Below the pieces are notes generated by a model that did not search any database, was not told the DNA's origin, and saw nothing but the letters and a program-made list of their open reading frames with translations. DNA of 64,000 nucleotides, from NCBI GenBank assembly GCA_031993545.1, contig DAMAHZ010000009.1, positions 6,360 through 70,359 on the forward strand, given 5' to 3'. This DNA is from UBA1535 sp002323775. Lineage in GTDB: Bacteria; Bacillota; Clostridia; Tissierellales; Sedimentibacteraceae. Both the position numbers and the translations under genes were made by a program. Below, one piece after another: positions 35,414 to 44,224 of this stretch (positions are counted from its first letter, which is position 1; each line of letters begins with the position of its first letter).

Positions 35414-35923
35414 TTATAATTCTATCCAATATCTTCTTGATAATCTATCAACACCATCTATTGTGTTTATAATTTTATCTTGCAGTATTCCACCATTTTT
35501 TTCTATAACTCGTGCCGAACCAAAATTGTTATCATTGCAGGTAATTAAAACTTTATTAAGTCCTAAAACATCTTTAGCGTAAACCAAAGCTTTTGACAGC
35601 ATTATTGTACCGATACCCTTATTCCAGTATGAGTATCTAATACCATATCCTATATTCCCCCCAAATCTTAACAACGAATCGGTCAAGCTATGTCTAATAG
35701 ATATTTCCCCTATAAACTCATCCTTGTCTACCAACCAAAAATATGTTGCTTTAACGTAGCCCTCTGGCAAATTTCTGCCAGTTCTATAGTCTTCCATTTT
35801 TTCGAATATATCATATTTTGATATATCAAAAAAGTCGTACGTATCAATATTATTTTGTTCATATTCTTCAATCGCATCAATATATGATTGATAATACTTT
35901 TCGCTTGGTGTAACTAATTCCAT
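35414..35923 (-). CDS. GNAT-family N-acetyltransferase
   Basis: This 169-residue protein has GNIGYGIRYSYWNKGIGTIML as the acetyl-CoA loop (about residues 93-113) and EKNGGILQDKI in the C-terminal beta-alpha unit, as in RimJ/RimL-like and related acetyltransferases (substrate unknown). The N-terminal YQSYIDAIEEYEQNN is common in DUF/GNAT members that act on small amines. Confidence 0.82.
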   Translation of the reverse strand: MELVTPSEKYYQSYIDAIEEYEQNNIDTYDFFDISKYDIFEKMEDYRTGRNLPEGYVKATYFWLVDKDEFIGEISIRHSLTDSLLRFGGNIGYGIRYSYWNKGIGTIMLSKALVYAKDVLGLNKVLITCNDNNFGSARVIEKNGGILQDKIINTIDGVDRLSRRYWIEL

Positions 35924-35942
35924 ATGTTTTTCTCCTATATCG

Positions 35943-36659
35943 TTATGATTTTTTAATTATAAGATGATTATAAAATGAAATTTTTATGAAATCATCTATC
36001 TCAGATACTGCAAGCTCAGCTTCTAGCATTTTATTTTGCCAAGATAACTCATACTTAATATCATTATTTTGCTGCAAAGCCCAAAATGTACGTATCCCAT
36101 AAGTTTTGTCAATGATAAATCCATCTTTCCATTTTAAAACATCCAAATTATCATAATAATTGACTTTGCCAAAGCTTTGTGCGATACTATCACCACCATT
36201 TAGTATTGAAAGAGCATCATCTACATTGTTTTCAAAAACTACCTTTTGCATTATCTTTCCATTGTAGTTATGTTTTATAATAGATATAAAACCCTCATCT
36301 TTTAATATTCGATGAAATTCATTAATTATATCAATACGTTCTAAGGCATATTCTAAAACATTGTGACAGATAATTACATCAAAGCTCTTGCTGTCCAATT
36401 CTCTTAGCTTATCAATTCCACCTGTTATTTGTAGGTATTTATTATCTTGCAGCCTATTTTCTATCATTTCAATGTTTGGCTCTATACCAATGACCTCATT
36501 ATCCTTGGCTAAGCTATTGGATAGTATTCCAAATCCATTTCCAAAATCTAATACTCTTAAACCTTTTATATTGTTTAATTGATTTTCAACAATTTTGTAA
36601 AATATTTTGCTCCAAGGCTTATCCAAACACTCGTAATACGATTTTACCTGTTCATTCAT
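35943..36659 (-). CDS. Class I SAM-dependent methyltransferase
   Basis: This 238-residue methyltransferase has motif I LRVLDFGNGFGILSNSLA and VIGIEPN as motif II, then FDVIICHNVLEYAL, the UbiE/type 11 signature. The substrate is unknown. I start at MNEQVKSYY because GAGGTG lies six bases upstream; a GTG three codons earlier is inside that ribosome binding site. It ends 19 bases before the neighbouring GNAT gene and is perhaps cotranscribed with it. Confidence 0.87.
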   Translation of the reverse strand: MNEQVKSYYECLDKPWSKIFYKIVENQLNNIKGLRVLDFGNGFGILSNSLAKDNEVIGIEPNIEMIENRLQDNKYLQITGGIDKLRELDSKSFDVIICHNVLEYALERIDIINEFHRILKDEGFISIIKHNYNGKIMQKVVFENNVDDALSILNGGDSIAQSFGKVNYYDNLDVLKWKDGFIIDKTYGIRTFWALQQNNDIKYELSWQNKMLEAELAVSEIDDFIKISFYNHLIIKKS

Positions 36660-36695
36660 AATCAGCACCTCAAATTTAATCCTCTATAGTTAAAG

Positions 36696-37127
36696 CTATA
36701 ATCTCAAGCTTAAAGTAAATTTATAATGACTATTTTTCATGTTTTGCTTTAAGTAAAATTCGTGGCTCTTTTCACGAATTTGATTACAGCATACTTCCAA
36801 CAAAACACATTCATTTTCAGTTGCTATTTCTTTAAGTCGATTGAAAAGCATTTGACCAACACCTTGTCCCTGATAATTTTTACTGACAACAATCTCTTGT
36901 ATCTCAGCAACCTTACTCACATGATGCAATAATCCCTGTATATGCAAACTTGCAAATCCTATGACATTTTGATTATCTATAGCTAAGAGGTAGTGAATGT
37001 CAGGACTAATAACATTCTTTCTAAAAATTTCTTCAAAAGATGCCTTATCTAATTCGGTATGCTCAAGTTCACATAACAGATAATATATATCTTGGCTATT
37101 TTCCATTGCAGCATTTATACAGTGCAT
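36696..37127 (-). CDS. GNAT-family N-acetyltransferase
   Basis: This 143-residue protein has VAEIQEIVVSKNYQGQGVGQ as motif A (Q-x-Q-G-x-G), with LLEVCCNQIREKSHEFYLKQ following, the pattern of PhnO/AAC(6')-like small GNATs. The substrate is unresolved. It is a single gene and may share a transcript with the methyltransferase downstream. Confidence 0.82.
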   Translation of the reverse strand: MHCINAAMENSQDIYYLLCELEHTELDKASFEEIFRKNVISPDIHYLLAIDNQNVIGFASLHIQGLLHHVSKVAEIQEIVVSKNYQGQGVGQMLFNRLKEIATENECVLLEVCCNQIREKSHEFYLKQNMKNSHYKFTLSLRL

Positions 37128-37247
37128 ATTTACTTCCTCCGCTTTATTACTAACACCTTTAATTCTTGTACTACTTTTAGTTTAAGAAAATAAAAATTAT
37201 ATGTCTCCTGATGTATTCCGTATCTCAGCTCACCAACAGAATTTAAT

Positions 37248-37718
37248 TTACATACCTATCAATCCAAACTCTAATTTAAGTGCTTCATATCTTTGTTTTT
37301 CATGCTCTGCAACATCAAATAAAGGATTATATAAGCAATGCTGTAAAACATCAGCATCAACTAATACTTCGTCAAAACTAGAATGTTTACTACCTTTGTT
37401 GCTATGATTATATATTGCATTGCAAATAATTTTGATTTCATCATCAGAAAAAATTTGTAGTGAGGACAAAATTTCGTTAGACATAACAGCTCCTTTATGC
37501 GCATGGTCTTTTGTGTCCATAGTTGAATACGAATAAATGTCGTGGAGCATACCGGCTATCGCTGCCAATTCAACATTTTCTTTTCTTTTTAAAGCAATCA
37601 TTACACAGGCTTGTGAAACGCCATATAAATGTAAATAAGCACATCTGCGTTCAATCACATCTGACATATGTAACAATACATTGTCAACATAATCTCTGAC
37701 TTTTTCAATTCTATTCAT
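37248..37718 (-). CDS. HD-domain protein (probable phosphohydrolase)
   Basis: This 156-residue protein has RCAYLHLYGVSQACVMIALK, AAIAGMLHDIYSY with the HD dyad, a further His in DHAHKGAVMS and an Asp in NHSNKGS/DVLVDADVL. It is a metal-dependent phosphohydrolase fold of unknown substrate, perhaps acting on nucleotides. A second HD protein of a different subfamily lies at 38.8 kb. Confidence 0.8.
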   Translation of the reverse strand: MNRIEKVRDYVDNVLLHMSDVIERRCAYLHLYGVSQACVMIALKRKENVELAAIAGMLHDIYSYSTMDTKDHAHKGAVMSNEILSSLQIFSDDEIKIICNAIYNHSNKGSKHSSFDEVLVDADVLQHCLYNPLFDVAEHEKQRYEALKLEFGLIGM

Positions 37719-37841
37719 CTATTTACTCCTCACATCAATTATAAAATTTAATATATTTTACTATATATATCAAACCTGTACAATATCTATTTTTAAAATT
37801 AAGCTTAATAATAACCCATAATAAATCGTTATTATATCAAT

Positions 37842-38171
37842 TTATATTCCCAAAATTGTTATCGTGTCTATAGTGCTAAAGGCTAAATTTATCCATAAAT
37901 CTATTTCGTCAATAACGTCCTTGACTGCACCGCCAATTACTTCGCTTTTAAGCCTAATCCGTTTCCATTTTTCTTTATCTATCTCTGTAATTCCATAATA
38001 ATCGAATTCAGGCAGTGCTTTAGAAAAAAACTCATATAAACTTAAATCATCAAAAATATCAGCGTCTAAGCATAATGAGTCTGAAAGCCAATGTTTATCA
38101 TTAAAGCTACCCTTTTGAAATTCAAAATAGCATGTACCTTTTCTTTGAATGTTTGTACAACAATATTTCAT
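37842..38171 (-). CDS. Uncharacterised protein
   Basis: This ~109-residue soluble protein of unrecognised family is acidic (LCLDADIFDDLSLYEFF, EIDKEKWKRIRLKSE). It has an early pair of cysteines (KYCCTNIQRKGTCYFEF) and a hydrophobic end. I start at the ATG at 38171 with GAGG nine bases upstream; the TTG two codons before lacks such spacing. Its neighbours include an SMI1/KNR4 protein, so an immunity-like role is conceivable, but nothing in the sequence shows it. Confidence 0.5.
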   Translation of the reverse strand: MKYCCTNIQRKGTCYFEFQKGSFNDKHWLSDSLCLDADIFDDLSLYEFFSKALPEFDYYGITEIDKEKWKRIRLKSEVIGGAVKDVIDEIDLWINLAFSTIDTITILGI

Positions 38172-38202
38172 TTTCAATAACCTCAGCTATTATTTTTATT
38201 AA

Positions 38203-38218
38203 TGTTTCACGTGAAACA
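38203..38218. promoter_or_regulatory. parS site 2
   Basis: TGTTTCACGTGAAACA, perfect palindrome, extended by AA...TT, in the gap upstream of the uncharacterised gene. Confidence 0.93.
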
Positions 38219-38311
38219 TTTTATTTAATATTATTGTTATCCGTTAATTTTCTGCTAATAATATCAAATTAATATTATTAGTTTATTTATAAAGATATTT
38301 TATCTGTTATA

Positions 38312-38731
38312 CTATATTTCATCATTGTAGTACTTTTTTATCGTGTCTTCCAAACTACTTGCTTTCCATATACGATTATCGTATTCGTGTTCCCACATAA
38401 ATACATTATTATCTCTTACACCATGCTCTCTTGTAATAGGATATCCATAGTAATCTCCACAACCATTACCTCCAAAAAATAGTAAACAGTCAAGGGACAT
38501 AAAGCAATCAAGCTTTCTCACAGATAAATTTGTTTCAATAATTTGTTCTGTAGAAAAGATGAGCGAATTATCACCGTTAAATTTTAGGAGTAATTCTTTT
38601 AAATCAACAGGCAGTTTATTATCAAGTGCTTTTTCAACATCAAGAATTTGTTTTTCAGTGGCTGGGTTATTTAGCTTGATGTAATCATACTTATTTGTCA
38701 ATTCTTTATATAACACATTCCAATCACTCAT
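38312..38731 (-). CDS. SMI1/KNR4-family (SUKH) protein
   Basis: This 139-residue SUKH-fold protein has LNNPATEKQILDVEKALDNK, LPVDLKELLLKFNGDNS and LLFFGGNGCGDYYGYPI. Many bacterial SUKH proteins are immunity proteins for polymorphic toxins, but no toxin gene is visible beside it. The role here is open. Confidence 0.85.
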   Translation of the reverse strand: MSDWNVLYKELTNKYDYIKLNNPATEKQILDVEKALDNKLPVDLKELLLKFNGDNSLIFSTEQIIETNLSVRKLDCFMSLDCLLFFGGNGCGDYYGYPITREHGVRDNNVFMWEHEYDNRIWKASSLEDTIKKYYNDEI

Positions 38732-38795
38732 ATAAGCATCTCCTTATATTAAAGTATAAGATTTAATTTATTTTATCTATTATAATAAATTATTT

Positions 38796-39392
38796 TTATA
38801 ATCCCCACAGTTCTTTATTATCTGAAATAATAACATAAATATTTTCTTTTGAAAGTTTTTCAAAATATGATTTAAGTTCTAAGTTTGCAATTCGTTTATT
38901 TTCAGGATAATTGCCATATCTTTTTTTGACATCATCCATTCTGTCATTCATGTTCATTATTTCTACTCCGCATAAACAGTCACATAGCTGAATAAGTTTA
39001 TCGTAATCATCAAATTTTATTGTTTCTAACTTTTCTTTAAATTCATTAAAATCTAATTTACTAACATCAATATTCCCTATATATTCGTCAATACATTGAG
39101 TGCTAAACGAATGTGTTAAACATATACGAGCAACCTCATCATATTCTAAACTTGACATATATCTATATCCGTCAACAATATGACCAAAATGAGATGTACC
39201 AAATCTACGACCTATATCGTGTAATAATCCTAAAACATATGCCTTATCATAATCTAACCAACATGCCCCGGCTATTTTTTCAGCACATTCTGCAACTAAA
39301 AACGAATGTCTTACCCAAGGACCAGGATTTAATTTTTCAGAATCAGTAATAATTTCTATTGCCTTACTTCTTGTCGGAAACAATATTTTCAC
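38796..39392 (-). CDS. HD-domain protein
   Basis: This 198-residue HD-fold protein has PGPWVRHSFLVAECAEKIA, then LGLLHDIGRRFG with the HD pair and a histidine in THSFSTQCID. Such a layout is common in clostridial HD hydrolases. Substrate unknown. It is transcribed alone. Confidence 0.82.
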   Translation of the reverse strand: MKILFPTRSKAIEIITDSEKLNPGPWVRHSFLVAECAEKIAGACWLDYDKAYVLGLLHDIGRRFGTSHFGHIVDGYRYMSSLEYDEVARICLTHSFSTQCIDEYIGNIDVSKLDFNEFKEKLETIKFDDYDKLIQLCDCLCGVEIMNMNDRMDDVKKRYGNYPENKRIANLELKSYFEKLSKENIYVIISDNKELWGL

Positions 39393-39484
39393 TCCTCCAG
39401 CTAATATAAGTACTTCCTCAATTTTTCAATTTTATTTATCCATTCACTCTTGATGTTCAAAAGCTTATTTAAGTCATATACTCA

Positions 39485-39889
39485 TCATAATTCCTTAGTA
39501 AAAATTATTTCCAAAGCTTCACCTTTAAGCAACAATGAACCTGAATCTACATAGTTTAATTTGCGATAAAAATGCTGTGCATTTTCATTAGAAAGAGTAG
39601 AGGTCATTACAAGCTTGTAATTATTTTCTTTCATTAATTTTTCCCAGAACATCACAAGTTTTTTGCCATATCCCATATTTCTATAATCATCAATTAGATA
39701 TAGCATGTTCATAAACGGAGTGTTGTCCCAAAACAAATTCCATCTCAGCCATCCAATAAATTTATTATCATATTCAGCAACAATTACCCTGCCTAATGAA
39801 ATGCTTGAATACAGCTCATTTTCAGCTATATGCTTATCGTATTTTAAAATAAATTTTATATCCTCTTGTTCAGCAATCCTGATTTGCAT
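39485..39889 (-). CDS. GNAT-family N-acetyltransferase
   Basis: This 134-residue protein has NMLYLIDDYRNMGYGKKLVMFWEKLM as motif A (substrate and CoA loop, about residues 66-91) and ENAQHFYRKLNYVDSGSLLL near the end. The N-terminus IRIAEQEDIKFI is a typical GNAT start. Substrate unknown. Confidence 0.82.
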   Translation of the reverse strand: MQIRIAEQEDIKFILKYDKHIAENELYSSISLGRVIVAEYDNKFIGWLRWNLFWDNTPFMNMLYLIDDYRNMGYGKKLVMFWEKLMKENNYKLVMTSTLSNENAQHFYRKLNYVDSGSLLLKGEALEIIFTKEL

Positions 39890-39974
39890 ATCAATCCCTC
39901 ACAAAATATATGTTTCTTAATTTTCTTACATCAAGCTTCACAAAACAAACAAAATTACACTTCTTAGTGTCCAT

Positions 39975-39990
39975 TGTTTCACGTGAAACA
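39975..39990. promoter_or_regulatory. parS site 3
   Basis: TGTTTCACGTGAAACA, perfect palindrome, between the acetyltransferase and the HEAT-repeat gene. Confidence 0.93.
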
Positions 39991-40006
39991 TTAAAGCCTT
40001 ATATAT

Positions 40007-40534
40007 TTATATTCTCAGTTTAGAAGCTTTTTTTAATGCCTTTACATATTGATTTTTTACACCATTTTCTTCTTCACAATCACAAATCTCAGTTAATTTT
40101 TCAAACAATTCACTATTAGCATATTTAGGAATAACTATAATTTTAGAAAGAGCATAAGCACTGCTCCAACGAACTACGGTTCCTTCATCTTTAGTATTTA
40201 ATAATAATTTCTCTATTGCCTCTCCTAAATCATCGGGAAACTTGTGAGAAATATTTCCTACTATTCTTGATGCCTCTCTTTTAATGCTGTTGCTTTCAGA
40301 TAAAATATTTTCAACAGCCAAATTTAGCCACTCAATATCTGCTATCTGTGCATCAGAATTTGTCATTGCTTCCATGGCTTCAAAAATAACTGATGATTTT
40401 TTCTCTTTTGTTTCATTAAGCACAACCTTTAATTCTTTTATTGTAATACTTTTTTCCTCTAAGGCTTTAATAATAATTTCTCTTTTTTCAGTTGACTTCA
40501 TAGATTTGTCATTAAGTACGATTAATATGTCCAT
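40007..40534 (-). CDS. HEAT-repeat-like helical protein
   Basis: This 175-residue all-alpha protein has repeated amphipathic units of roughly 35-40 residues (IKREASRIVGNISHKFPDD, then VVRWSSAYALSKIIVIPK, then KNQYVKALKKAS). The pattern fits HEAT repeats, which mediate protein contacts. Function unknown. Confidence 0.62.
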   Translation of the reverse strand: MDILIVLNDKSMKSTEKREIIIKALEEKSITIKELKVVLNETKEKKSSVIFEAMEAMTNSDAQIADIEWLNLAVENILSESNSIKREASRIVGNISHKFPDDLGEAIEKLLLNTKDEGTVVRWSSAYALSKIIVIPKYANSELFEKLTEICDCEEENGVKNQYVKALKKASKLRI

Positions 40535-40650
40535 TTTATTCCACCCCTTCTAAGATATTAATTATCTTTATTATAAAATATTCATAAATCATATCAAAGT
40601 TTTATGATTTCTTTTAATAAAATTCTACAACATTATTAGTAGACTTGACA

Positions 40651-41631
40651 TTATGCTCTAACAAGCGGTTGTGTACTACATCTGAATGAGCCTCCAAAGC
40701 TTCGAGAGATTTTGAAATCAATACGCTCAACTGTTACTCCTCTTTCCTCCAGCTGTTTTGCTATATATTCAAATTGAGGGTCTAGTATGTAGACAGAGTC
40801 GTTTATTGGAAGTCCGTTTATTGCCAGATACGCAACATCATCAAACGGTACTCTGATTTTATCCCAGTTCTTTAACTGTTGAGGAATACCGTTTATAAAA
40901 GCTTCTTCACAAACGATCATCAAGCCATCTCTAACAAGGCTCAATGCACAATCTAAGTGCAGTACTTCTTTTCTTAATGGAACTTCTATCACATCATATC
41001 CCCAATGAGATAGATATGATTTAAGCCAAAGATATCCGTTGTGGTTTGATGCCTGTCCAGAATTTCCAACAAAAATAGTCTTGTTTAAAACTAAAATATC
41101 CCCTCCCTCTAAAAATGGTCCTGCTTCTGAATGTAGGCTTTCTGAAATATCAGGTTTTGGTATGGATACATAAAAAGCTTCTGTATTGTAGGCTTCTGAT
41201 GTGAGAATATCTCTTATCGGTAAAATTTCATTTCTTCTATGAAAGAAACGAAGTGAGCCTTCAATTATTGATGAACCAATCGTAAAGAAAGGATCACGAA
41301 CAAAGAAATTACAGCACCCATATTCTTTGCCTACTTCTCTCTCATGTTCTGTTAATAATCTTGGCAAAAGAACCTCTACTCCATGTTTTTCAAGTATTTT
41401 CTTTAAATTTTCACGCTCTTTTTCCCACTCATTCTGACGCTCTGGAAAGACGTCTTTATAATCTTTTCCAGCAGTATCAGCTACATCATATAAATCTAAG
41501 CTTTCCTCAGAAAGAAAAGTTCCGTCATTATTACCGTCCTCTTTCTCTGGAAAAATAAACTCCGACTGAGCTAAAACAACCTTTTTTAATGGAGCAAATT
41601 CACTTATTACTTCAATTATATTATTTTCCAT
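40651..41631 (-). CDS. Amidinotransferase/arginine-deiminase-superfamily protein
   Basis: This 326-residue GME (guanidine-modifying) protein starts at MENNIIEV; AAAGGAAG lies nine bases before this ATG, and an upstream in-frame Met has none. Conserved blocks are FVRDPFFTIGSSIIEG, FLEGGDILVLNK, VLHLDCALSLVRDG (catalytic His) and FRCSTQPLVR (catalytic Cys). The family hydrolyses or transfers guanidino groups (arginine, dimethylarginine, agmatine). The exact substrate cannot be read. No arc operon surrounds it. Confidence 0.85.
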   Translation of the reverse strand: MENNIIEVISEFAPLKKVVLAQSEFIFPEKEDGNNDGTFLSEESLDLYDVADTAGKDYKDVFPERQNEWEKERENLKKILEKHGVEVLLPRLLTEHEREVGKEYGCCNFFVRDPFFTIGSSIIEGSLRFFHRRNEILPIRDILTSEAYNTEAFYVSIPKPDISESLHSEAGPFLEGGDILVLNKTIFVGNSGQASNHNGYLWLKSYLSHWGYDVIEVPLRKEVLHLDCALSLVRDGLMIVCEEAFINGIPQQLKNWDKIRVPFDDVAYLAINGLPINDSVYILDPQFEYIAKQLEERGVTVERIDFKISRSFGGSFRCSTQPLVRA

Positions 41632-41689
41632 TACACGCTTCTTCCTTTTAATTTTAAATTTATTAGTTAATATTATGTGCAGTTTTAAA

Positions 41690-42073
41690 CTATTTAAAAA
41701 CTGCACCATCTCTTAATATTGTAGTTGACATTTTTGATTTTTTAGCATCAAATATTAAGGTTTCCCCTTTTATTTTAAATATATACTCATTTTTTTCGTC
41801 ATCTGTTTTAAGTATTAAATAACCATTTTTAATCTCATATCTACCATATGGTAAATAACTGCTAAGCATATAATACGCAAATATAAATCTATTATCGTCA
41901 GTTAATCTTATAAATGGTTTCATACTATCTGGTGTTTGTCCCTTTGCACCTTCTAATTCATATTTTTCATATATGTACTTTTGATTTATTTTCAACCCAG
42001 GTGTTTTATCATTGCAAGCAACAAAGAAAAGCATAGTTGTGATTATAGATAATAATATTATACCTTTTTTCAT
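41690..42073 (-). CDS. Small lipoprotein
   Basis: This 127-residue lipoprotein has signal peptide MKKGIILLSIITTMLFFVAC, with the lipobox cysteine followed by NDKTPG. The rest is beta-rich with IRLTDDNRFIFAY and GRYEIKNGYLILKTDDEKNE. I start at MKKGIILL; CGGAG lies before this ATG and the upstream Met is unsupported. The function is unknown; a cell-surface role is expected. Confidence 0.75.
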   Translation of the reverse strand: MKKGIILLSIITTMLFFVACNDKTPGLKINQKYIYEKYELEGAKGQTPDSMKPFIRLTDDNRFIFAYYMLSSYLPYGRYEIKNGYLILKTDDEKNEYIFKIKGETLIFDAKKSKMSTTILRDGAVFK

Positions 42074-42172
42074 AAAAATCTCCGAATTCAAAACTTTTTT
42101 AATAAAATCTATTAAACCTTGTTCTTTGACCTTTTTCTGCCCAAGTTACTCTTTTAATTATAGTTATTTGGC

Positions 42173-42862
42173 TTATTTTTCGTAAAATCCCTTATAGGAT
42201 AAATAATTTAAGATTATATTATTTTTATAGAATATTTCTGAAGATGCTGATTTATTTATCTCTTTTACAATTTTACTATCTGCAACAAAGGCTATAAGAG
42301 GTGAAGCTAATGCAAAAATTATGTATAACAGTATCAATGATTTTCCCAATCCTATAACTGCTCCTCCTACTTTGTTTGACATATTTAATAAAGGTAACTT
42401 GAAGAAAGCATCTATTAAATTTACTGCTACTAATAGTAAGGAATAAATTATTAAAAATGTTATTACAAAGCCTAATGATTTTATAGCGAAATCTGTTAGC
42501 TGATTTACGAAAACATCAAAATTACCTACATTTACTCCACTATTTGAAGATTGAAATAAAAGTGATTTCATTTCTTGTGGAAGCTTTATACCCTCTTGCA
42601 TTTTCATAATTGCATCTGTAGTTCCCTTTTGAATGAACTCAGTGAGCCACTGTGCTTTTGTTTGAAAAAAATCATGCACTATATTATAAAACTTAGTTTT
42701 TTCAGTAAGAAACTGAACAATTATAAAGCTTAGACTTTTGCTTAAAAAGAAAGCTACTATCATACCAGCAAGCTCAAAGAGCATTTTTATCAAGCCCTTT
42801 CTATAGCCCTCAAAAACAATTAAACCAATAAAAATAATAACAATAACATCTACGTAATTCAT
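42173..42862 (-). CDS. CvpA-family membrane protein
   Basis: This 229-residue protein has four membrane helices and the CvpA-type start YVDVIVIIFIGLIVFEGYRKG. CvpA proteins in Gram-positives are linked to envelope integrity or colicin production in others; the function is not clear. I start at MNYVDV, with GAGGGG immediately upstream. The longer reading, beginning MFHVKQ, is simply a parS site read as codons (site 4 below), a known annotation artefact. Confidence 0.8.
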   Translation of the reverse strand: MNYVDVIVIIFIGLIVFEGYRKGLIKMLFELAGMIVAFFLSKSLSFIIVQFLTEKTKFYNIVHDFFQTKAQWLTEFIQKGTTDAIMKMQEGIKLPQEMKSLLFQSSNSGVNVGNFDVFVNQLTDFAIKSLGFVITFLIIYSLLLVAVNLIDAFFKLPLLNMSNKVGGAVIGLGKSLILLYIIFALASPLIAFVADSKIVKEINKSASSEIFYKNNIILNYLSYKGFYEK

Positions 42863-42884
42863 ATTTTCCCCTCTCAATTTATAC

Positions 42885-42900
42885 TGTTTCACGTGAAACA
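42885..42900. promoter_or_regulatory. parS site 4
   Basis: TGTTTCACGTGAAACA, perfect palindrome, 23 bases upstream of the cvpA start. Confidence 0.93.
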
Positions 42901-43032
42901 ATTATTTTTTATTGTTGCAAATCTTTTATTAATACCTTATCTAAAACATTAGCAATACTAAAAAATTTGTATTTTACTTTATGTGTAAATTATATAATAA
43001 TTAGAAATAAAATGCAAATAAAATAAAAAGAC

Positions 43033-43071
43033 AAAACGTGCATCACAAAATATTTTCTGAATGCACGTTTT
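43033..43071 (-). terminator. Terminator of the cysteine desulfurase gene
   Basis: AAAACGTGCAT pairs with ATGCACGTTTT around a 17-base loop, just past the stop codon at 43082. Confidence 0.8.
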
Positions 43072-43081
43072 AAAATATAAT

Positions 43082-44224
43082 TTATATCCCTTTTGAAATT
43101 TCATTTAAAGCATTTATTGCATAAATAATTTCCTGTCGTTTTGTAAATGGTCCTACACTTAGTCTTATTGCTCCGATGGATTGTGTTTTTATACTTTTAT
43201 GTGCTAGGGGTGCACAGTGTAATCCCGGTCGTACCGCTATATTATATTTACTGTCTAATATAAAAGCTAATTCTGATGAGTCAATTCCTTTTATGTTTAG
43301 AGGTAAAACACAGCATCTCATGCTTTTGTCTTTAGGGCCGTATATTTCAATTTTAGCATTCTTTGATAACTCATCGATTAATAAGTCTAAAAGTTTTTTT
43401 TCGTGGCTATAAATCGATTTTATGCCCTCGGATAAAATGTACTTTATCCCTGCATTCAGTCCCGCTATGCCCGGTAAATTTGGTGTTCCGCTTTCCAGTT
43501 TATCCGGATAGAAATTTGGCTGATTAAGATTGCTCGATTCACTTCCTGTACCACCCTCTTTTAATTGCTGAAGGTCTACATTTTTACCTACAAGAAGCAC
43601 TCCTGTTCCCTGTGGACCTAGCAAACCTTTATGTCCGGGAGCTGCCAGCATATCAATATTGCATTCTTTCATATCTATATCAAGAACACCGGCACTTTGT
43701 GCAGCATCTACCAAATAAGAAACATTATATTTTTTACATAATTTTCCTATTTCTTTTATTGGGAAAATAGAGCCTGTTAAATTTGATACATGAGTTGTTA
43801 CTATTAATTTAGTATTGCCTTTAATAGCCATTTCTATATCATTAATATTTATTAAGCCTTCCTCATTGCATTGTATTATTGTATTTTCTACTCCAATTGT
43901 TTTAAGCTGATGTATCGGTCTTAAAACCGAATTATGCTCCATAGATGTGGTAATAACATGGTCTCCGGATTGAAGAAATCCCTTTATAGCCATATTCAAG
44001 CTATCTGTAGCATTATAAGTAAATATCACCCTTAAAGGGTCATCAAAATTAAACAATTGTGCTACCAGCTCTCTTGTCTCATATATTAATTTAGCACCCT
44101 CTATAGCCATAGTATGACTGCTTCTGCCCGGATTTGCACAATAACGTGTCATACAATCTACCATTTTATTTATTACTGATTTTGGCTTAGGAAAGGTCGT
44201 TGCAGCATTGTCTAAATATATCAT
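43082..44224 (-). CDS. Cysteine desulfurase, selenium-associated aminotransferase class V type
   Basis: This 380-residue fold-I PLP enzyme starts IYLDNAATTFPKPKSV. It has THVSNLTGSIFPI, the PLP lysine in APGHKGLLGPQGTG, and an active-site cysteine in RPGLHCAPLAHK. It resembles the EF2568-type desulfurase family (TIGR01977), found next to selenium genes and yedF in Firmicutes. It probably supplies sulfur or selenium from (seleno)cysteine to carriers such as YedF, encoded 12 kb away. The length fits. Standard iscU/sufU genes are not adjacent. A structured leader precedes it. Confidence 0.85.
   Translation of the reverse strand: MIYLDNAATTFPKPKSVINKMVDCMTRYCANPGRSSHTMAIEGAKLIYETRELVAQLFNFDDPLRVIFTYNATDSLNMAIKGFLQSGDHVITTSMEHNSVLRPIHQLKTIGVENTIIQCNEEGLININDIEMAIKGNTKLIVTTHVSNLTGSIFPIKEIGKLCKKYNVSYLVDAAQSAGVLDIDMKECNIDMLAAPGHKGLLGPQGTGVLLVGKNVDLQQLKEGGTGSESSNLNQPNFYPDKLESGTPNLPGIAGLNAGIKYILSEGIKSIYSHEKKLLDLLIDELSKNAKIEIYGPKDKSMRCCVLPLNIKGIDSSELAFILDSKYNIAVRPGLHCAPLAHKSIKTQSIGAIRLSVGPFTKRQEIIYAINALNEISKGI

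Noticed and set aside
35414..40534. Integron-like cassette array with attC sites
   Set aside because: The gaps do not show paired RYYYAAC/GTTRRRY sites with the expected spacing, and no integron integrase is present.
42863..42901. N-terminal MFHVKQ extension of the CvpA protein
   Set aside because: These codons are the parS palindrome read in frame. The ribosome binding site GAGGGG sits before the internal Met, so the extension is an artefact.
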